DNA of 64,000 nucleotides from Iris pallida. Its lineage: Eukaryota; Streptophyta; Magnoliopsida; Asparagales; Iridaceae. Below are positions 21,218-32,346 of the stretch, in pieces. The stretch is taken from positions 585,501 to 649,500 of the forward strand of contig JANAVB010023997.1 of the NCBI GenBank assembly GCA_029216955.1, read 5' to 3'. A program made the position numbers and the translations under genes. The notes under the pieces were generated by a model, which was given only the letters and a program-made list of their open reading frames with translations, ran no database searches and was not told where the DNA came from. The first letter of the stretch is position 1, and the number at the start of each line of letters is the position of its first letter.

Positions 21218-21422
21218 CGGAAAATTTGCTCAGAGATAACGATAAGCTGGGCAGACTCCTGTGTGATAAGCATTAAAGTGGAAGTTCAGAGGTATCATCA
21301 TACGCGACTCGCCACTCTGGGAGATGCGATGTGAAAACATAGAGTGTGAGTTCAGAGGTACTTGGTGTACATGACTTGATGGTCTAGGAGATTTGGTGGT
21401 TTAAGTAAGTAGCAGCATGTCC
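21218..21422. other. Spacer between tandem repeats and integrase end
   Basis: Non-coding 3' region of the Tat element, continuing degenerate repeat-like sequence. No further feature is seen. Confidence 0.5.
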
Positions 21423-22877
21423 TTAGACATAGTATTTCTTCAGGAATTTGCTGTTTATGGGCATCATGAGCAAGTCTCCGTTCTGCTTCGCAATTCGGTA
21501 TGCGCCGTTGGAGAATACGGTCTTGATGATGAATGGACCCTCCCACTTGGGCTGGAATTTGTCGACGGTTTTGTGAGTCATGACCATCAGTCTGCGAACA
21601 GCCAAGACGAGATCGTCTATTTGGAATGTCCTCTGCTTGACTTTCTTATTGAAGGCCCGAGAGATGCGTGCTTGATAGAGCTCGATGCTTTGTTGAGCTT
21701 GCAAGCGCTTCTCGTCTAAAGCTTCCAATTTTTGTAGCTATCGGCGGTAGTTATCGTCTGATGTCAACCGGTAAGTAAGGGCCACACGAAGTGAGGGGAT
21801 CTGGTTCTCCAATGGGAGAATTGCCTCGCTCCCGTAGACCAGGGAGAACGGTGTATTTTCTGTAGCCGTCCGACTCGTAGTACAGTACACCCATAAGTAT
21901 TCGCCCAACTTTTTATTCCAGTCGTGCTTGTTTGAAGACACGAACTTCTTGAGAAGCTTGATTATGGTCTTGTTAAAGGCTTCAGCCAAACCATTAGCCG
22001 ATGGGTTATAGGCCGTTGAAGCCACAATCTGAATCTGATTCTTGTCACAGAATCGATAGAAGGCATGGCTTGCGAACTGTGGACCATTGTCATGAATGAT
22101 CCTCCTTGGCAGTCCAAAATGGTAAATGACGTGATATTTTATGAAACTGATCACGTTTGATGTCTTTTCCTCTGCCAGCGGAACAGCCTCCGTCCACTTG
22201 GAGAAGTAGTCGGTGATTGCCAGTATAAACCGGTACCCTTTGGATGACGACGGGGTGATTGGACCAACGATATCCATTCCCCAGGCTTCAAATGGCCAAG
22301 AGGCCACCGTTGGGTACAAGAATTCGGACGACAGATGTATGAAATCAGCGTGGATCTGACAAGCCTTACACTTCTTTGCGTAATCGACTGCGTCTGCTAC
22401 CATCGTAGGCCAGTAGTAACCCATCCGACGGAGGCGATCCTACAACTTCGGGCCCGGTTGGTGAGCCCCGCAAACGCCATCGTGAGCCTCGCGTAAGGCT
22501 TCTTTGGCTTCTGTATTTGACAAAAAGCTTAGTAGTAGTCCTTTGTAAGATCGTCGATATAAAAAAAATTTGGTGTCATAAAAGAATCTGAGAGAACGCC
22601 TTCTGATTGAAGTTGCTTCTTTCATATTCTCAGGCAAGATTCCGTAGACTGCAAAGTCGATGAATGGGAGTCTCCAGTCTTGCACGTCATTGGTTATCTG
22701 GGCGGAGTAACTCATATCCAGTTTAACATTATTTTTTGGACAAACCAACTCATGGCCTATCACGTCGACTAGATGAAGAGCATGATTTGGAACCGCCAAA
22801 GAAGCAACGAGGCCTGCTAGGACATCGGCTTCAATATTCTGGAGTTTAGGAACATGCTCTATTAAAAACTCCTCCAA
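21423..22877 (-). pseudogene. Tat-lineage integrase
   Basis: Inserts element cDNA into the genome. Read right to left: the end of the preceding RNase H segment, an HHCC-type zinc region (REAHDGVCGAHQPGPKL, then CKACQIHAD) and the core with SWPFEAWGMDIVGPITPSSS, FSKWTEAVPLA, LPRRIIHDNGPQFASHAF and AYNPSANGLAEAFNK. These show the three catalytic acidic positions (GMD, IHDNG, LAEAF). The C-terminal domain has VLAVRRLMVM, FQPKWEGPFIIKTVFSNGAY and ends FLKKYYV at 21423. Stops lie at about 22440 and 21735, with no frameshift at the first. I see no chromodomain, as expected for Tat. Confidence 0.9.
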
Positions 22878-23213
22878 GGTTGCAATGATGATAATTGCTG
22901 TCTGATGATAGGGAATCAGGTCTATGTTACGAACCTCGTACGAGCCTCAGATTTGATTAACAATCAGCTGCGAGTCGCTATACGCTTCCAGGTATTTGAC
23001 CCCTACCTCTTTTGCGAGTCAGAGTCCGATGACCAAAGCCTTGTATTCGGCTACATTGTTTGAACAAGGTTCTGTAAGAGAGTATGCCTGATTGACTACT
23101 AACCTAGAGGAAGAAATTAATACTACCCCGACTCCAGCGACGATATCACCTTGTGGCCCTATTCTTGAAGCACCGTCAAAGAACATTCGCCAAACATCAT
23201 CATATGGAGTCAT
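22878..23213 (-). pseudogene. Second (additional) RNase H domain of Tat lineage
   Basis: An extra RNase H between the usual RNase H and integrase, a hallmark of Tat elements. It shows WRMFFDGASRIGPQGDIVAG, GVVLISSSRLVVNQAYSL, CSNNVAEYKALVIGL and YLEAYSDSQLIVNQI. The catalytic Asp (FFDGAS), Glu (AEYKAL) and Asp (YSDSQ) are present. Two TGA stops break it, one after ALVIGL (23019-23021) and one after VNQI. It then runs into EEFLIEHVPKLQNIEADVLA. Confidence 0.85.
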
Positions 23214-24775
23214 GTTTGAGTTAATAACTTCGTTTGGGATTTATTTCATAGATTCTGGCTGTTTCTGAGCCTGGATGGGCTGCTAGAAAGTCGGCCAAGG
23301 CTTGACCTTTGACAACCTTCTGCGGAACGAAGACCATGTCGTTAGGGGCAACAGTATCGCCCATGTAGCTAGACGAAAACTGAATGCGCCTGGCTTTGTC
23401 ATGAGAACCCTGAGGGGATTAACTCGCGAGACAACATGGATGGTCTGCCCTGACACATAGTGTCGTGTTTTCTGAATGACTAACACCAAGGCAAGGCATT
23501 TCTTCTCCACGACGGTGTACCTATGCTCTGGACCCACCATCATTCGGCTGAGATAATAGATAGCTTGTTCATGCCCCGCATCATTGTTCTGTGCTAGCAA
23601 GACACCGAGGGAGTGTTCCATCGCTCGTATATAGAGCAGGAAAGGCTTTCCGACAATTAGGGCTACCAGAACTGGCAGATTCGACAGGTATTCCTTAATA
23701 TCATCAAAGGTGCGTTAACATTCTTCATTTCATATAAAAGAGACGCCTTTCTTCATAAGTTGTGTGAAGGGTTGACATCGTCCTAAGAGGTTAGATATAA
23801 ACCTCATGATGTAAGCTAGTCTTTCCTGAAGGCCGCAAAGTTCACGAAGGTTCCTCGGTGGACTCATCTCCAGGATTGCCTTTGTCTTATCGGGGTCTAT
23901 GTGAATACCCCGGGAGGTAATGACAAAGCCCAAGAACTTCCCGCTGGACATATCCAGGAAGGACTTGGTGGGACTCATCTTCAGATTGTGCGCTCGCATA
24001 AGGTCGAATACTGTCCTCAAATCTTGTAGGTGATCATCCTTGGAACGACTTTTGACGGCGATGTCATCAACGTAACACTCCACCGTCTTGCGTAAGTGAT
24101 CTCTGAAGATGACGCTCATAGCTCGTTGATATGTAGCACCGACGTTCTTCAGGCCGAAAGGCGCATGACTGTGTAACAATATACACCGATCGGTGTTCGA
24201 AATGACGTATGCTTCTCATTGTCATGAGACATTTTGATTTGATTGTATCCTGAAAAGTCATCCATAAAGGACATGTGCTCGAAGCCACACGTATTATCGA
24301 TCATTATGTCGGTGATGGGAAGGAGGAATTCATCCTTAGGACATGCCGCATTCAGATTACGAAAGTCGATACAGATTCGAATATTTTCGTTCTTCTTGAC
24401 AACTGGTACTATATTAGCTATCTAGTCTGGGTGCTGCTCCTCGCGGATGAAACCGCTAGATCTAAGCTTATTTACTTCCGCTTCAATGGAGTTCATGATA
24501 TCTGGATGGAACCGCCATTACTGTTATTTGACTAGTTTTGCGTCCGGATGAATATTGAGCTTATGAAGTGCGATCTCGGGGTTTAGCCCTGGCATGTCTT
24601 CATAGCTCCAGGCAAAGACGTCGATATACTCTCTGACGAGTTGCAACAATAACTCCCGTTCTCCGTCCGTCAGGCTTTTACTGACGAAGATTGGCTTTGG
24701 AGAGGATTCATCACCGGGGTCAAATTGTATGACCTCATCTTCAGTAGGAGGGTCACGTAGTTCAAAGCGCTTCTT
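23214..24775 (-). pseudogene. Tat-lineage reverse transcriptase and first RNase H
   Basis: RT begins near 24550 with the FHPDIMNSIEAEVNKLRSSG region. It continues through ICIDFRNLNAACPKDEF, then changes frame near 24180 before PFGLKNVGATYQRAMSVIF. The active site is VECYVDDIAVKSRSKDDHL. LGFVITSRGIHIDPDK and RFISNLLGRCQPFTQLMKKG close RT. RNase H follows (GKPFLLYIRAMEHSLGVLLA, AIYYLSRMMVGPEHRYT, VEKKCLALVLVIQKTRHYV). At its end a frameshift near 23330 sends the frame to a stop at 23283. Stops also lie around 24420 and 23717. The order is normal; activity is lost. Confidence 0.85.
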
Positions 24776-25794
24776 TCATTGTGCATCCAGTTGTTGGATC
24801 CATGGCTCCAGTTTAAGAGGTTCAAGTAGATCTTTGTCTTTCTCTTCAATGTCAGCGGATGCCATGTTGACAGATAATGTCTGCCTGAATATATCTCTAA
24901 TGTTGTTATCGTAATCGTATATAGGTGATTCGGATGAGTGAGAATGCCACTCGCATTCCTCATCGGAGCTTTCGGACGTTGTTGCTGGTGTGACATAACC
25001 GATGCCGCATTTGGACTTGCCATAATAATCTCGAGGTTTCCCAGACGGAGTTGACAGCCGCAGAGGCGATCGCCGACCATTGCCGTAATTCAGACCTGAG
25101 GTAGCCTCCATGTCGTGCCCCTGCTTTTGCATGAAGTACTTAGCTTGAGGACTATACAGGTAGAGCGGTAATCTTCCAGTATCGGGTTCAAGATCAAACT
25201 CTTGTGGCATGAAAAGTTAAGGACCTTCTTTTCGGCCGAAGATGATCGTGTGATCCCCTTCTCTTCTGCTTGGGACTAGAAGTAGGCACCTCTAGTGGGA
25301 GTAAGCCGGTTTGCGGTATGGACGGTTGTCACCTGTGTACGCAAGTTAATGTCCCAACCGTGTCCCACAGTATATATCAGATTGAGTTTATTACACTCAG
25401 GATAGTTCAATGACAGCCTCTTATTGATGAAATAAGGAATTTTGTCTACATGGATTACATCATCAGAAGAGGGACTTCCCACCTTTGCAACAAGATACTT
25501 TGCGAGTTCTGCCTCCTCTTCAGCTATCCCCTGCGTGACCGGAGGTTGGGACGCTGTCTTGGGCAGCTTGACCACCAAGGGTTCTGCTTGTGGCACTGGG
25601 TTGCCTGAGGGCCTCAGATCAACACTTGGTTGCCGGCTCATTTTGGGGAAACGGATAAACATCGACTTGGCTGAAGACTTTACGGCTTTCGATTGCTTTT
25701 GATTGGATCTTGGCAATCGGGTCACCATCGGCTCCCCAGAGGGCCTCGCAGCTTCTGGTCGCCTTTGATTGGATTTTGGCAATCGGATCACCAT
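24776..25794 (-). pseudogene. Tat-element protease-RT linker region with internal repeats
   Basis: The region between protease and RT. The upstream part (25276-25794) carries three imperfect copies of a segment containing VIRLPKSNQRRPEAARPSG, later VTRLPRSNQKQSKAVKSS and FIRFPKMSRQPSVDLRPSG, an internal duplication of about 25 residues. The downstream part (24776-25210) reads MPQEFDLEPDTGRLPLYLYS and an acidic, Ser-rich stretch. It leads to LREYIDVFAWSYEDMPGL-type sequence directly before RT. Function unknown; it is a spacer in related elements. Confidence 0.7.
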
Positions 25795-27091
25795 CGGCCC
25801 TATAACGGATTTTGGCTACTGGCTGGACCTTGGGAGTCGGATGACCATCGGTTCCGACTGCGCAGCTGGGACGAGAGAACCGGCACCTCTTTATGTAAAG
25901 TTGCGACAAGAGGTGCAGCTTTGTCCGGTTTACGGGCCTGGAGATGAATTCTCAAGTGTTTCTCTGGCCCTGTGATGACCTCTGGTTTGTTAGTTATATG
26001 CTTCTTGGATTCTTCATATAGACAAGCCTTCAAAGAATAATAAGACTCAACCCCTTTGAAAGGATCGATGTCGACGAATTCAGTCTTTACGAAGCCGTGC
26101 TTACTGACATACTTGAAGCACTGGTGGAGTGTGGATGGCACGATCATGTAGTCAGGTATCTACGGACGCCCGAAGAGGATATTGTAGGACGTATCTGCAT
26201 CTATGATGTAGCAGGTAACCTCTGTCCTCAGGTTGCCGATCTGACATTTCAATCAGATCTTCCTAAGGGATAGCTCCTTTCTGAGTTGAAACCGCTAATG
26301 GCAGTGTTGGTCACCGCTAACCGGTGCATAAGGATGTCGAAGACTTGAAGCAAGCTTTTCGCGATGATGCTTATCGACGAGCCAGGGTCAATGTGCATCC
26401 GATCCACCTTGATGTCGCCTATGTATCCAGTGTAGTACAAGGGACGATCATGCAAGATGGTCTTGATCAACATGTCATGTGGGGTGAATATGATATTGGA
26501 CATTGCATTCGCACAGTTGCTGTCCTGGAGATCTATCGACAAGTCTTCCCCTGTAGGTTTAACCTGGGCTAAGTAAGCGTCAGCATTCTGGAGCGCTTCG
26601 CTCAATGCGACACAAAGATCCTTGGAGAGCCTTAGGAGCTCGTATAACAACTTTGCTGGCATATTAGCCTGTTGTGCTAATATGTCAAAGTTGTAAGGTC
26701 TCTCCAATCCCTGAGGTGCATCCTTACGGAGCGGCCTGTCGAAGCGGGTTTCTTTCGGCTTGGACCTGTCTGCCGATGGAGGCTGAGGTGGCCCCGGAAC
26801 ATCAGTGGTAGGCATCGTTGTTGGCTGAGGGTCCTCGACTGAACTACCCAGAGTGGGCTGGACTTGTGCCCCGGACCAGGTGACAACGGACGCTGCCTCC
26901 TCAGCTTCGGTTGAAATGGTATGGCAGGATCTGGACTTTCTACCCTTCTTCTTGTTAACTGGAGATGAGGTCGCCTGAGTAACTTCGGGCACTAAGTCTG
27001 GGTGCACCCACATGACCTTTTCTAGTGACGTGGTGAGAGGTACCAAGCCAGTCGTCTGGTCCCGGACGGAGGGAAGATTAGTAACCTCCAT
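25795..27091 (-). pseudogene. Tat-lineage aspartic protease region
   Basis: Processes the polyprotein. The retropepsin core reads YIGDIKVDRMHIDPGSSISI, with DPG at the catalytic site instead of the usual Asp-Ser/Thr/Gly-Gly, followed by SLLQVFDILMHRLAV. The downstream segment (25800-26147) has IVPSTLHQCFKYVSKHGF and FKGVESYY, typical of the post-protease region in Tat elements. Stops lie near 26249 and 26160. The upstream part is Pro/Thr-rich and carries FDILAQQANMPAKLLYELLR. Confidence 0.75.
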
Positions 27092-27676
27092 CGTTGCCCG
27101 GGGGATAGGTACTACCCCATCTTGAGTACTTGTTGGGAGAAAGTCATCGAACTAAATTGATACCATGTTTGCTGCCACAATAACCTCTTCAAAGTCTAGT
27201 GACAGAGCTTTGGATTCGATGAGACTCTGGATGTACCGCTTTAATTGAAAGAAGTCATGAGTGGCATGATAAACATAGCGGTGGAAATGACAGTATTTTG
27301 GGTCCTCCATCTCTGCCGCTCGAGGCTCGTGCCTTGGTGGAGGGAGTTGGATCCTTTCCCCTTACAAGAGCATGTCAAAGATAGGCTTGACATGACTATC
27401 TTCGAATGAGTAATTCACCTTGGGCCACTGAGCTTCTTCCTGTTTTTGTTCAGGCTTCTTGGTCGTACCGGCGACCATAGCCTGTATGCCTTTATTGTCC
27501 CGATTATTGGAGGTGCCATCAGTGTTGTTGTTATTGGGGGTGGTACCAGGACGTTTGTCTTTGACCTCTCCATCCGGGATGTGTAATCCCAGCTGGCGAG
27601 CCTTCTTTAACTTTGCCTCCACATTGGTGGCGCTTATGATGAAGGCCGTCCAATTCCTGAACTGATCTTCACCCAT
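27092..27676 (-). pseudogene. Tat-lineage gag-protease linker
   Basis: In frame with gag after the stop at 27677. MGEDQFRNWTAFIISATNVE is followed by an Asn/Thr-rich linker, a stop at 27362, then DPKYCHFHRYVYHATHDFFQ and LKRYIQSLIESKALSLDFEE. The Cys-His pattern in that segment is the usual zinc-knuckle-like region between gag and protease in this lineage. Confidence 0.7.
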
Positions 27677-29854
27677 CTAGAGGCTGATTGCGGGAAGCAA
27701 CTTCTTCTGGCAGATTTCAATCAAGGAGCTTTCAGGATTGCCTTGGGGCAATCTCATTGCGGTTTGGCGGAACCGTTCGATATAGTTCCTTGTTAGCTCC
27801 CACTCCCCCTGAACGATGTCCATGAGGGATGACATTGTCACATCATGTCCTACTTCGTAGAATCTTTCTAGGAACATGTGCTTGAAGCCATCAAAAGAAT
27901 GGATGCAGTTGTCCTGAAGGTTGCGGTACCAGTCGAACGCGATTCCTTCCAATGCTCCGATGAACAATCGTGTGAGGATGTCGTCGCTATGCGGCAAATG
28001 GTCGGTTGTGACCTCGAAATAAGTCATGTACCGAATAGTAGAGGTCTTCTCGTCATACGAATCAATATGAAACGGTTTGTACCGTAGCAAAAAAGGAATA
28101 TCTCTCCGCGCAACGGGATACGGCTGCCGTATTCTGAGATCCCGGGAGAAGTCTCTGGCATTGAACATTGCGCGAAGCTCCTGGACTTCCCTCCTTGCCT
28201 TCCTGGCTTCATCTGCAGCTGAAGGAGCGGATGCTCCTAGAGGATTGTCACCCAAAGAAGGAGCGGTCGTGTTGGAGTCCGCATTGACTGCGGGTCCCAA
28301 GCTTGTTTGTCCAGGCGTCCTTGCCGGTTGGGTCGACAATACGGCTTTGATTTCGTCTACTGACTTGACCAAGGACAGGAGCATGGTTTCAAGTACTTCT
28401 GGACGTTGTCGGTCAGTAGGCCCTTCATGATCATCGTCGGCCTTAAAGACTGTCTGCACGTGGATAGACGTGGAAGGGATCGTAGCAGAGGTGCTCTCTG
28501 TGTTGTACCCTCGTACCGAGAAATCGTCGTAGAATATCAGAATGTTTTCCTTCTTGGACTCGGAAGGGGTGCTACCCCCTGTGCAGGAAGCCGCATCGTC
28601 TTGGCGAAGGCGGTCACCCTTAGGGATGTCCACGTCTGTTGCGTAATTCCAGTGGATTGCTACCCCCTGTGTATGCTCTTGGAACACCGGGTTGTAGCAT
28701 ACTTTGAGGGGACTGCTACCCCCGACCTCATCTACCCCCAAGGAGGTCAAGGATGCACCCCTAGATGTTGGGAGCTTTTTTCTGGATTGAGTTCCTAGGT
28801 AGACACCCCTTGTGGCTGTCGGTGGCAATCCTCCAGATGAGAGTTTTCTTGCAGTGCTGGCTGAGATTGTCGGGCTGGAAGAGCCTATCTTCTTTCCTCC
28901 CTTGCCAGGAAGAACCTTTCGAGTAGAATTACAGAAGGCGAAAGAAAATTCCTCGTCTCCCAAAATTTGTACCTGTTTCTCAATTTTTTCTCGGACAGGT
29001 GCTGGCTGGTGCAGTCATTGAAAAATGGACTGCCGATCTTCAGGTGCTGCTGACTTGTCGCAGCAGCAGTTGATGATGACTTGGGTGTAACGATGTTCCG
29101 AGAGGGGCTCATCACATGCCAAGGTTGCTTCTTTCTCCTTGTGTTTGTGAGTAATCACCTCTCGCAAGTCGATTGCAGGCTGATCTACCTTTGCATCCAA
29201 TTTGTGGACTCGGATATCCCGAGCACACGGGTGCGTAGGTATCATGTTTGTTCCCTGATCCGAGGCTAGTAAAAGCACTTGTTCTCGATTGTTGGAGGGA
29301 GACTTTTGAGACCCACCCTATCCGTTTGCCCTGGGGGACTAGACTCGGGTGGTTCTGTACAACTTTCTATCAGGAGCCCGTATAACAGTTAACGGTGTCC
29401 GCTGACGGTCAGCAACTTGGACAGTTGACTGGGCTTGTTGGGCCCGTACTGCCCTAGACTTCTTCGATTTAGCACCTGAAGGCGCATAATAAGAAGAGTC
29501 CAGATTGGAATATTCCACATTCTCAATGGGCCGCATAGAGTCGAGCCCGCATGAGAGACGGTCGAACACAAAGCTTCTGACAGGGCCGCATGAGAAACTC
29601 TGTCTATGGACAAGATTGGCTGCCGCATGGGCTATCCACCTGCGGCCAGAGTTGGCTACCGCATGGACGACCTGTCTGTGGCCAAAGTTGGCTACCACAT
29701 GGGCGATCTGTCTGCGGCCAGAGTTGGCTGCCGCATGGGCTGTCTGACTGTGGCCAGAGTTGGCAGTCGCATGGGCTATCTGCCTGCGGCCAGAATCAGC
29801 TGTCATATGGGTCATCTGCCCATCTCTCTTATGCGGCCTCTTCCTCGTCCGCAT
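27677..29854 (-). pseudogene. Tat-lineage gag with repeat-bearing N-terminal extension
   Basis: One minus-strand frame runs from ATG 29854 to 27677. It is broken by TAG at 29339-29341, another TAG near 29320, and TGA at 29015-29017. The N-terminus (29854 to about 29600) consists of 12-residue repeats. The middle is Ser/Pro-rich. The C-terminal core shows RQPYPVARRDIPFLLRYKPF, DILTRLFIGALEGIAFDWYR, FDGFKHMFLERFYEVGHDVT and LMDIVQGEWELTRNYIERFR, the capsid region of Tat gag. The start at 29854 is the first ATG of this open stretch; a downstream start is possible. Confidence 0.75.
29600..29854 (-). repeat. 36-bp tandem repeats coding 12-residue units in gag
   Basis: Six imperfect units such as TANSGHSQTAHA, AANSGRRQIAHV, VANFGHRQVVHA and VANSGRRWIAHA. 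On DNA each unit is about 36 bp and most carry a CTGCGGCCA or CCGCATGGGC core. Period and frame agree, so the array can change length without shifting the frame. Confidence 0.85.
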
Positions 29855-30202
29855 GGATTTCCCTTATACCCCCAAAAACTCAGCATCGTAGTATTTTTTT
29901 TTGCTGGATTCGGGGACAATAGGGTTTTCTGCGGTCGGAAGCAAGGCCGCAAGAGAGTTTTGATCACCGTCTTGGGCCGCGGAAGGAGTTTCTTTGAGAT
30001 CTGGTCGGGGACAACAGTTTTGCGCTTCGACGTCCTGCGGGTTCTTTATAGGTTGGCTCGCTTCTGCGATGGGCTGGCGCTCCCTTCAGAGAGCATTTCT
30101 TCGAATGCTCGTTGGTCAAAACGAACCACAAGCATTTGCTGCGTGGAGCCGAGCTTGGACGCGTCAGATTGTGTCACCAACTTCTCATCAGAAGAGAAGG
30201 AT
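29855..30202 (-). other. Leader between primer-binding site and gag of Tat element
   Basis: Untranslated leader of about 350 bp. A short frame is possible on either strand but shows no recognisable protein. No further feature is seen. Confidence 0.5.
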
Positions 30203-30221
30203 GTCCCCTACAGAGTCGCCA
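30203..30221 (-). other. Primer-binding site of Tat element
   Basis: Minus-strand TGGCGACTCTGTAGGGGAC lies three bases (CGA) inside the LTR end. This form, TGGCGACTC...GGGGA, is the one I know from Tat/Ogre elements, ascribed to tRNA-Arg priming. Confidence 0.7.
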
Positions 30222-30224
30222 TCG

Positions 30225-31218
30225 TGTTTGCCATAAAATATCAAGAACAAAAATTACACAGGAATTGAACTTGATTGCAAACTCGTTTGTACAAGAGAAA
30301 GCCTAAAAAGAAAATCCTAGGAAACAATCTAAGTACAATTATTTAGTTTTGATTCTGGAGGTGACGATAGAGGCTCGGAAAAGTGTAGCAACTCTGCCTT
30401 ACTCCTTGGACTATCTGACACAATCCTTGCTTTTGAAGAAAATGCCCTTCGTAGGTTGCTAGCCTTTTACATGGGTGTAGTACCCTACTATTTATAATGA
30501 TAGATAACTCGAGATGCATAGATGGCAAAGTGACCACGTGGCTACAACAGCACACAAAGACCCGCTCTTTGGCCGCCAGCTGGTGACTTATTGAGATTTT
30601 GTTACAACAAATCTGGGTGGTTGAGACTTGGTCAGCTTGCCACGTGTCCTATTGCAGGATAGGATCAGTCTGCTTGAGTCATTTTGAGCCGCATAGGCCT
30701 TTCAGTGTTCGGCCATGCTGGACCGCATAAGACTTATACGGCTTGAGTCGCAGTCTCCCTTAATCCGCATGTAACTTGGGGACTTTTGAGCCGCATAGAT
30801 TCTGTATTCTGAGCCGCATAAGGCTCATGCGGCTCAAATTGCAGTCACCCTTGGCCGCATGAAGCGCATGGATTGAGCTGCATAAGGTTCATGCGGCTCG
30901 GATCGCAGTCCTTCTAGCCGCATGGCCATGTCCAATCTGGTGACATGACATTTTGTCTGATCATGTCTTATCTTCCTTTTGTCAGAGTGTCAGAGTTGTC
31001 AGAGCTGTCAGTTTTGCCAATTTTGACAAAGTTTGTCAGTTGATCAGCTTGGCCGCATAAGTAACTATTCTTTCTGCGGCTCAAATCAGTCTGGTGAAGA
31101 TGGGCCGCAGGGGGCATGCCGAGTCTGCCATGCGGCTCTTCTTTATGCGGACCAATTTGTTCCAAAGTACTCATGCGGTCAGTTGTGGTCCGCATGAATC
31201 CCATATTTTTCATGCTTC
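30225..31218 (-). repeat. 5' LTR of Tat element
   Basis: About 990 bp. In minus sense it ends ATGGCAAACA (30225) before the primer-binding site. It starts near GTAGAAGCATG (31218), where the expected leading TG reads CG. The first 190 bases match the 3' LTR remnant at 9055-9252. A minus-strand TATA box is at 30489-30496. The U3 part carries GCCGCAT motifs in both orientations (30680-31205), some pairing as hairpins (30811-30835, 30875-30899). Confidence 0.75.
30489..30496 (-). promoter_or_regulatory. TATA box of Tat 5' LTR
   Basis: Minus-strand TATAAATA, about 720 bp into the LTR and 265 bp before its end. It faces gag and lies downstream of the GCCGCAT cluster. Confidence 0.55.
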
Positions 31219-31560
31219 TACGGAAAGTAACGGCTTGTTTGTCGAAAGCAACGACGATCATCTCGGAGGACTTCGCTTTCTTCGCAAGGGGCAATGCAAC
31301 ATGCGTCTTCCATTGGTTTTGTATGCTTCCGTCGTTGTGAAGGACCCCTTTACACCAATTGATGCGGATGCGCATTCGTTGAAAGACTTGGTTGTATTTC
31401 CTCCACATCATTTTCTCCCTCCAAGTCATCCACGGGTTCACTCATCGGAGGGAATTCATCCTCGAGACCGCTCGATCACCTGTCACGCCGTCGTTACCAA
31501 AGACCGTAAGCAAATCATAGTACCTGGGGCATAGTTTTTCCTTCATCTTTGCTCCATCAG
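31219..31560 (-). pseudogene. Myb/SANT-like ORF fragment, PIF/Harbinger-associated
   Basis: Minus-strand reading gives KMKEKLCPRYYDLLTVFGND, then VTGDRA. After a frameshift near 31455 it gives EFPPMSEPVDDLEGENDVEE and IQPSLSTNAHPHQLV. The YYD-L-VFG-D-TG pattern followed by an acidic tail is what I know from plant Myb/SANT-like proteins, including the DNA-binding ORF of PIF/Harbinger transposons. It is cut at 31218 by the Tat LTR and has no start. Transposase remains of the same strand lie at 34219-34582. Confidence 0.45.
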
Positions 31561-32346
31561 GTTTCTCCTAAAAGTTGACATTCGAGAATCAAAGCTAAAA
31601 ATCTAACGAAATGAATCCAACCACCAAATGTTATTAATTAGAGCAGTTCCACCAAATAATAATAGATACCACAAGGCATTAGAAGCTTGTTTAGAACTAA
31701 ACACAAGCAAATATGGACTGTAATATATTGCTCAGTTCAGACCCTTTTTCAGTCTACAGTTTCATAAATATATTGCAGTTTCTAGGCTTTTCTTATGACC
31801 AATAATATTCTTGCAAGAACTATGCCATTTCCTCCAAAACTAATCAAATGGATAGTAAAAAAATGGATAACTTTTCAAGAAAGAACAATAGGAAAAAAAT
31901 ATGTGTCACAATTAATTTCCTACAAAGTGGAGCCACTTTACAATAGAAAAGAGATGTATCACAAGGATGCTTCATAACAAGCTGAGTATGTTACAATAGA
32001 AATTCAGAGTTACAACTTTGAAAACAACATAGCATAGAGCTTCCTCATCATAATAGCACAATACCTGTAGGATTTACTGTAAAATGCCGCACTATGCAGT
32101 ACTATAGAGCAACAAAAACTTGTAAACCAATGCATTATGTTTTAACTCAGAGATGGCAGAACAAACCCCCAACAGAAAACAACATAAGAGATGCAGCAAG
32201 AATGCAGTACTATAGACCAACAAAAACATGAAAAAAGTTGGATTATAATGTCTAGAGATAACCAGAACAAACCCCCAATAGAGGACAACAGAAAAAGTGA
32301 TATTACTTGCAGGTTAAACGAAATGATATCCATTTCATATTTGCAG

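Larger units (their letters stand above)
9055..31218 (-). mobile_element. Tat-lineage Ty3/gypsy retrotransposon, minus strand, split by a nested element
   Basis: Going right to left (5' to 3') it contains: 5' LTR (30225-31218), primer-binding site (30203-30221), gag, protease, RT-RNase H, a second RNase H, integrase, a tandem-repeat 3' region, an oppositely oriented accessory gene, polypurine tract (about 9253-9270) and the U3 end of the 3' LTR (9055-9252). A Tekay-like element (10253-20096) sits inside it. About 190 bp of 3' LTR matches 31025-31218 closely; the rest was lost at the junction with copia gag. Second RNase H, antisense gene and 3' tandem repeats are known hallmarks of the plant Tat/Ogre group. 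All coding parts carry stops or frameshifts. Confidence 0.85.

Noticed and set aside
31219..31534. Plus-strand frames of 74-146 codons
   Set aside because: The minus strand gives a recognisable Myb/SANT-like pattern; the plus frames have none.
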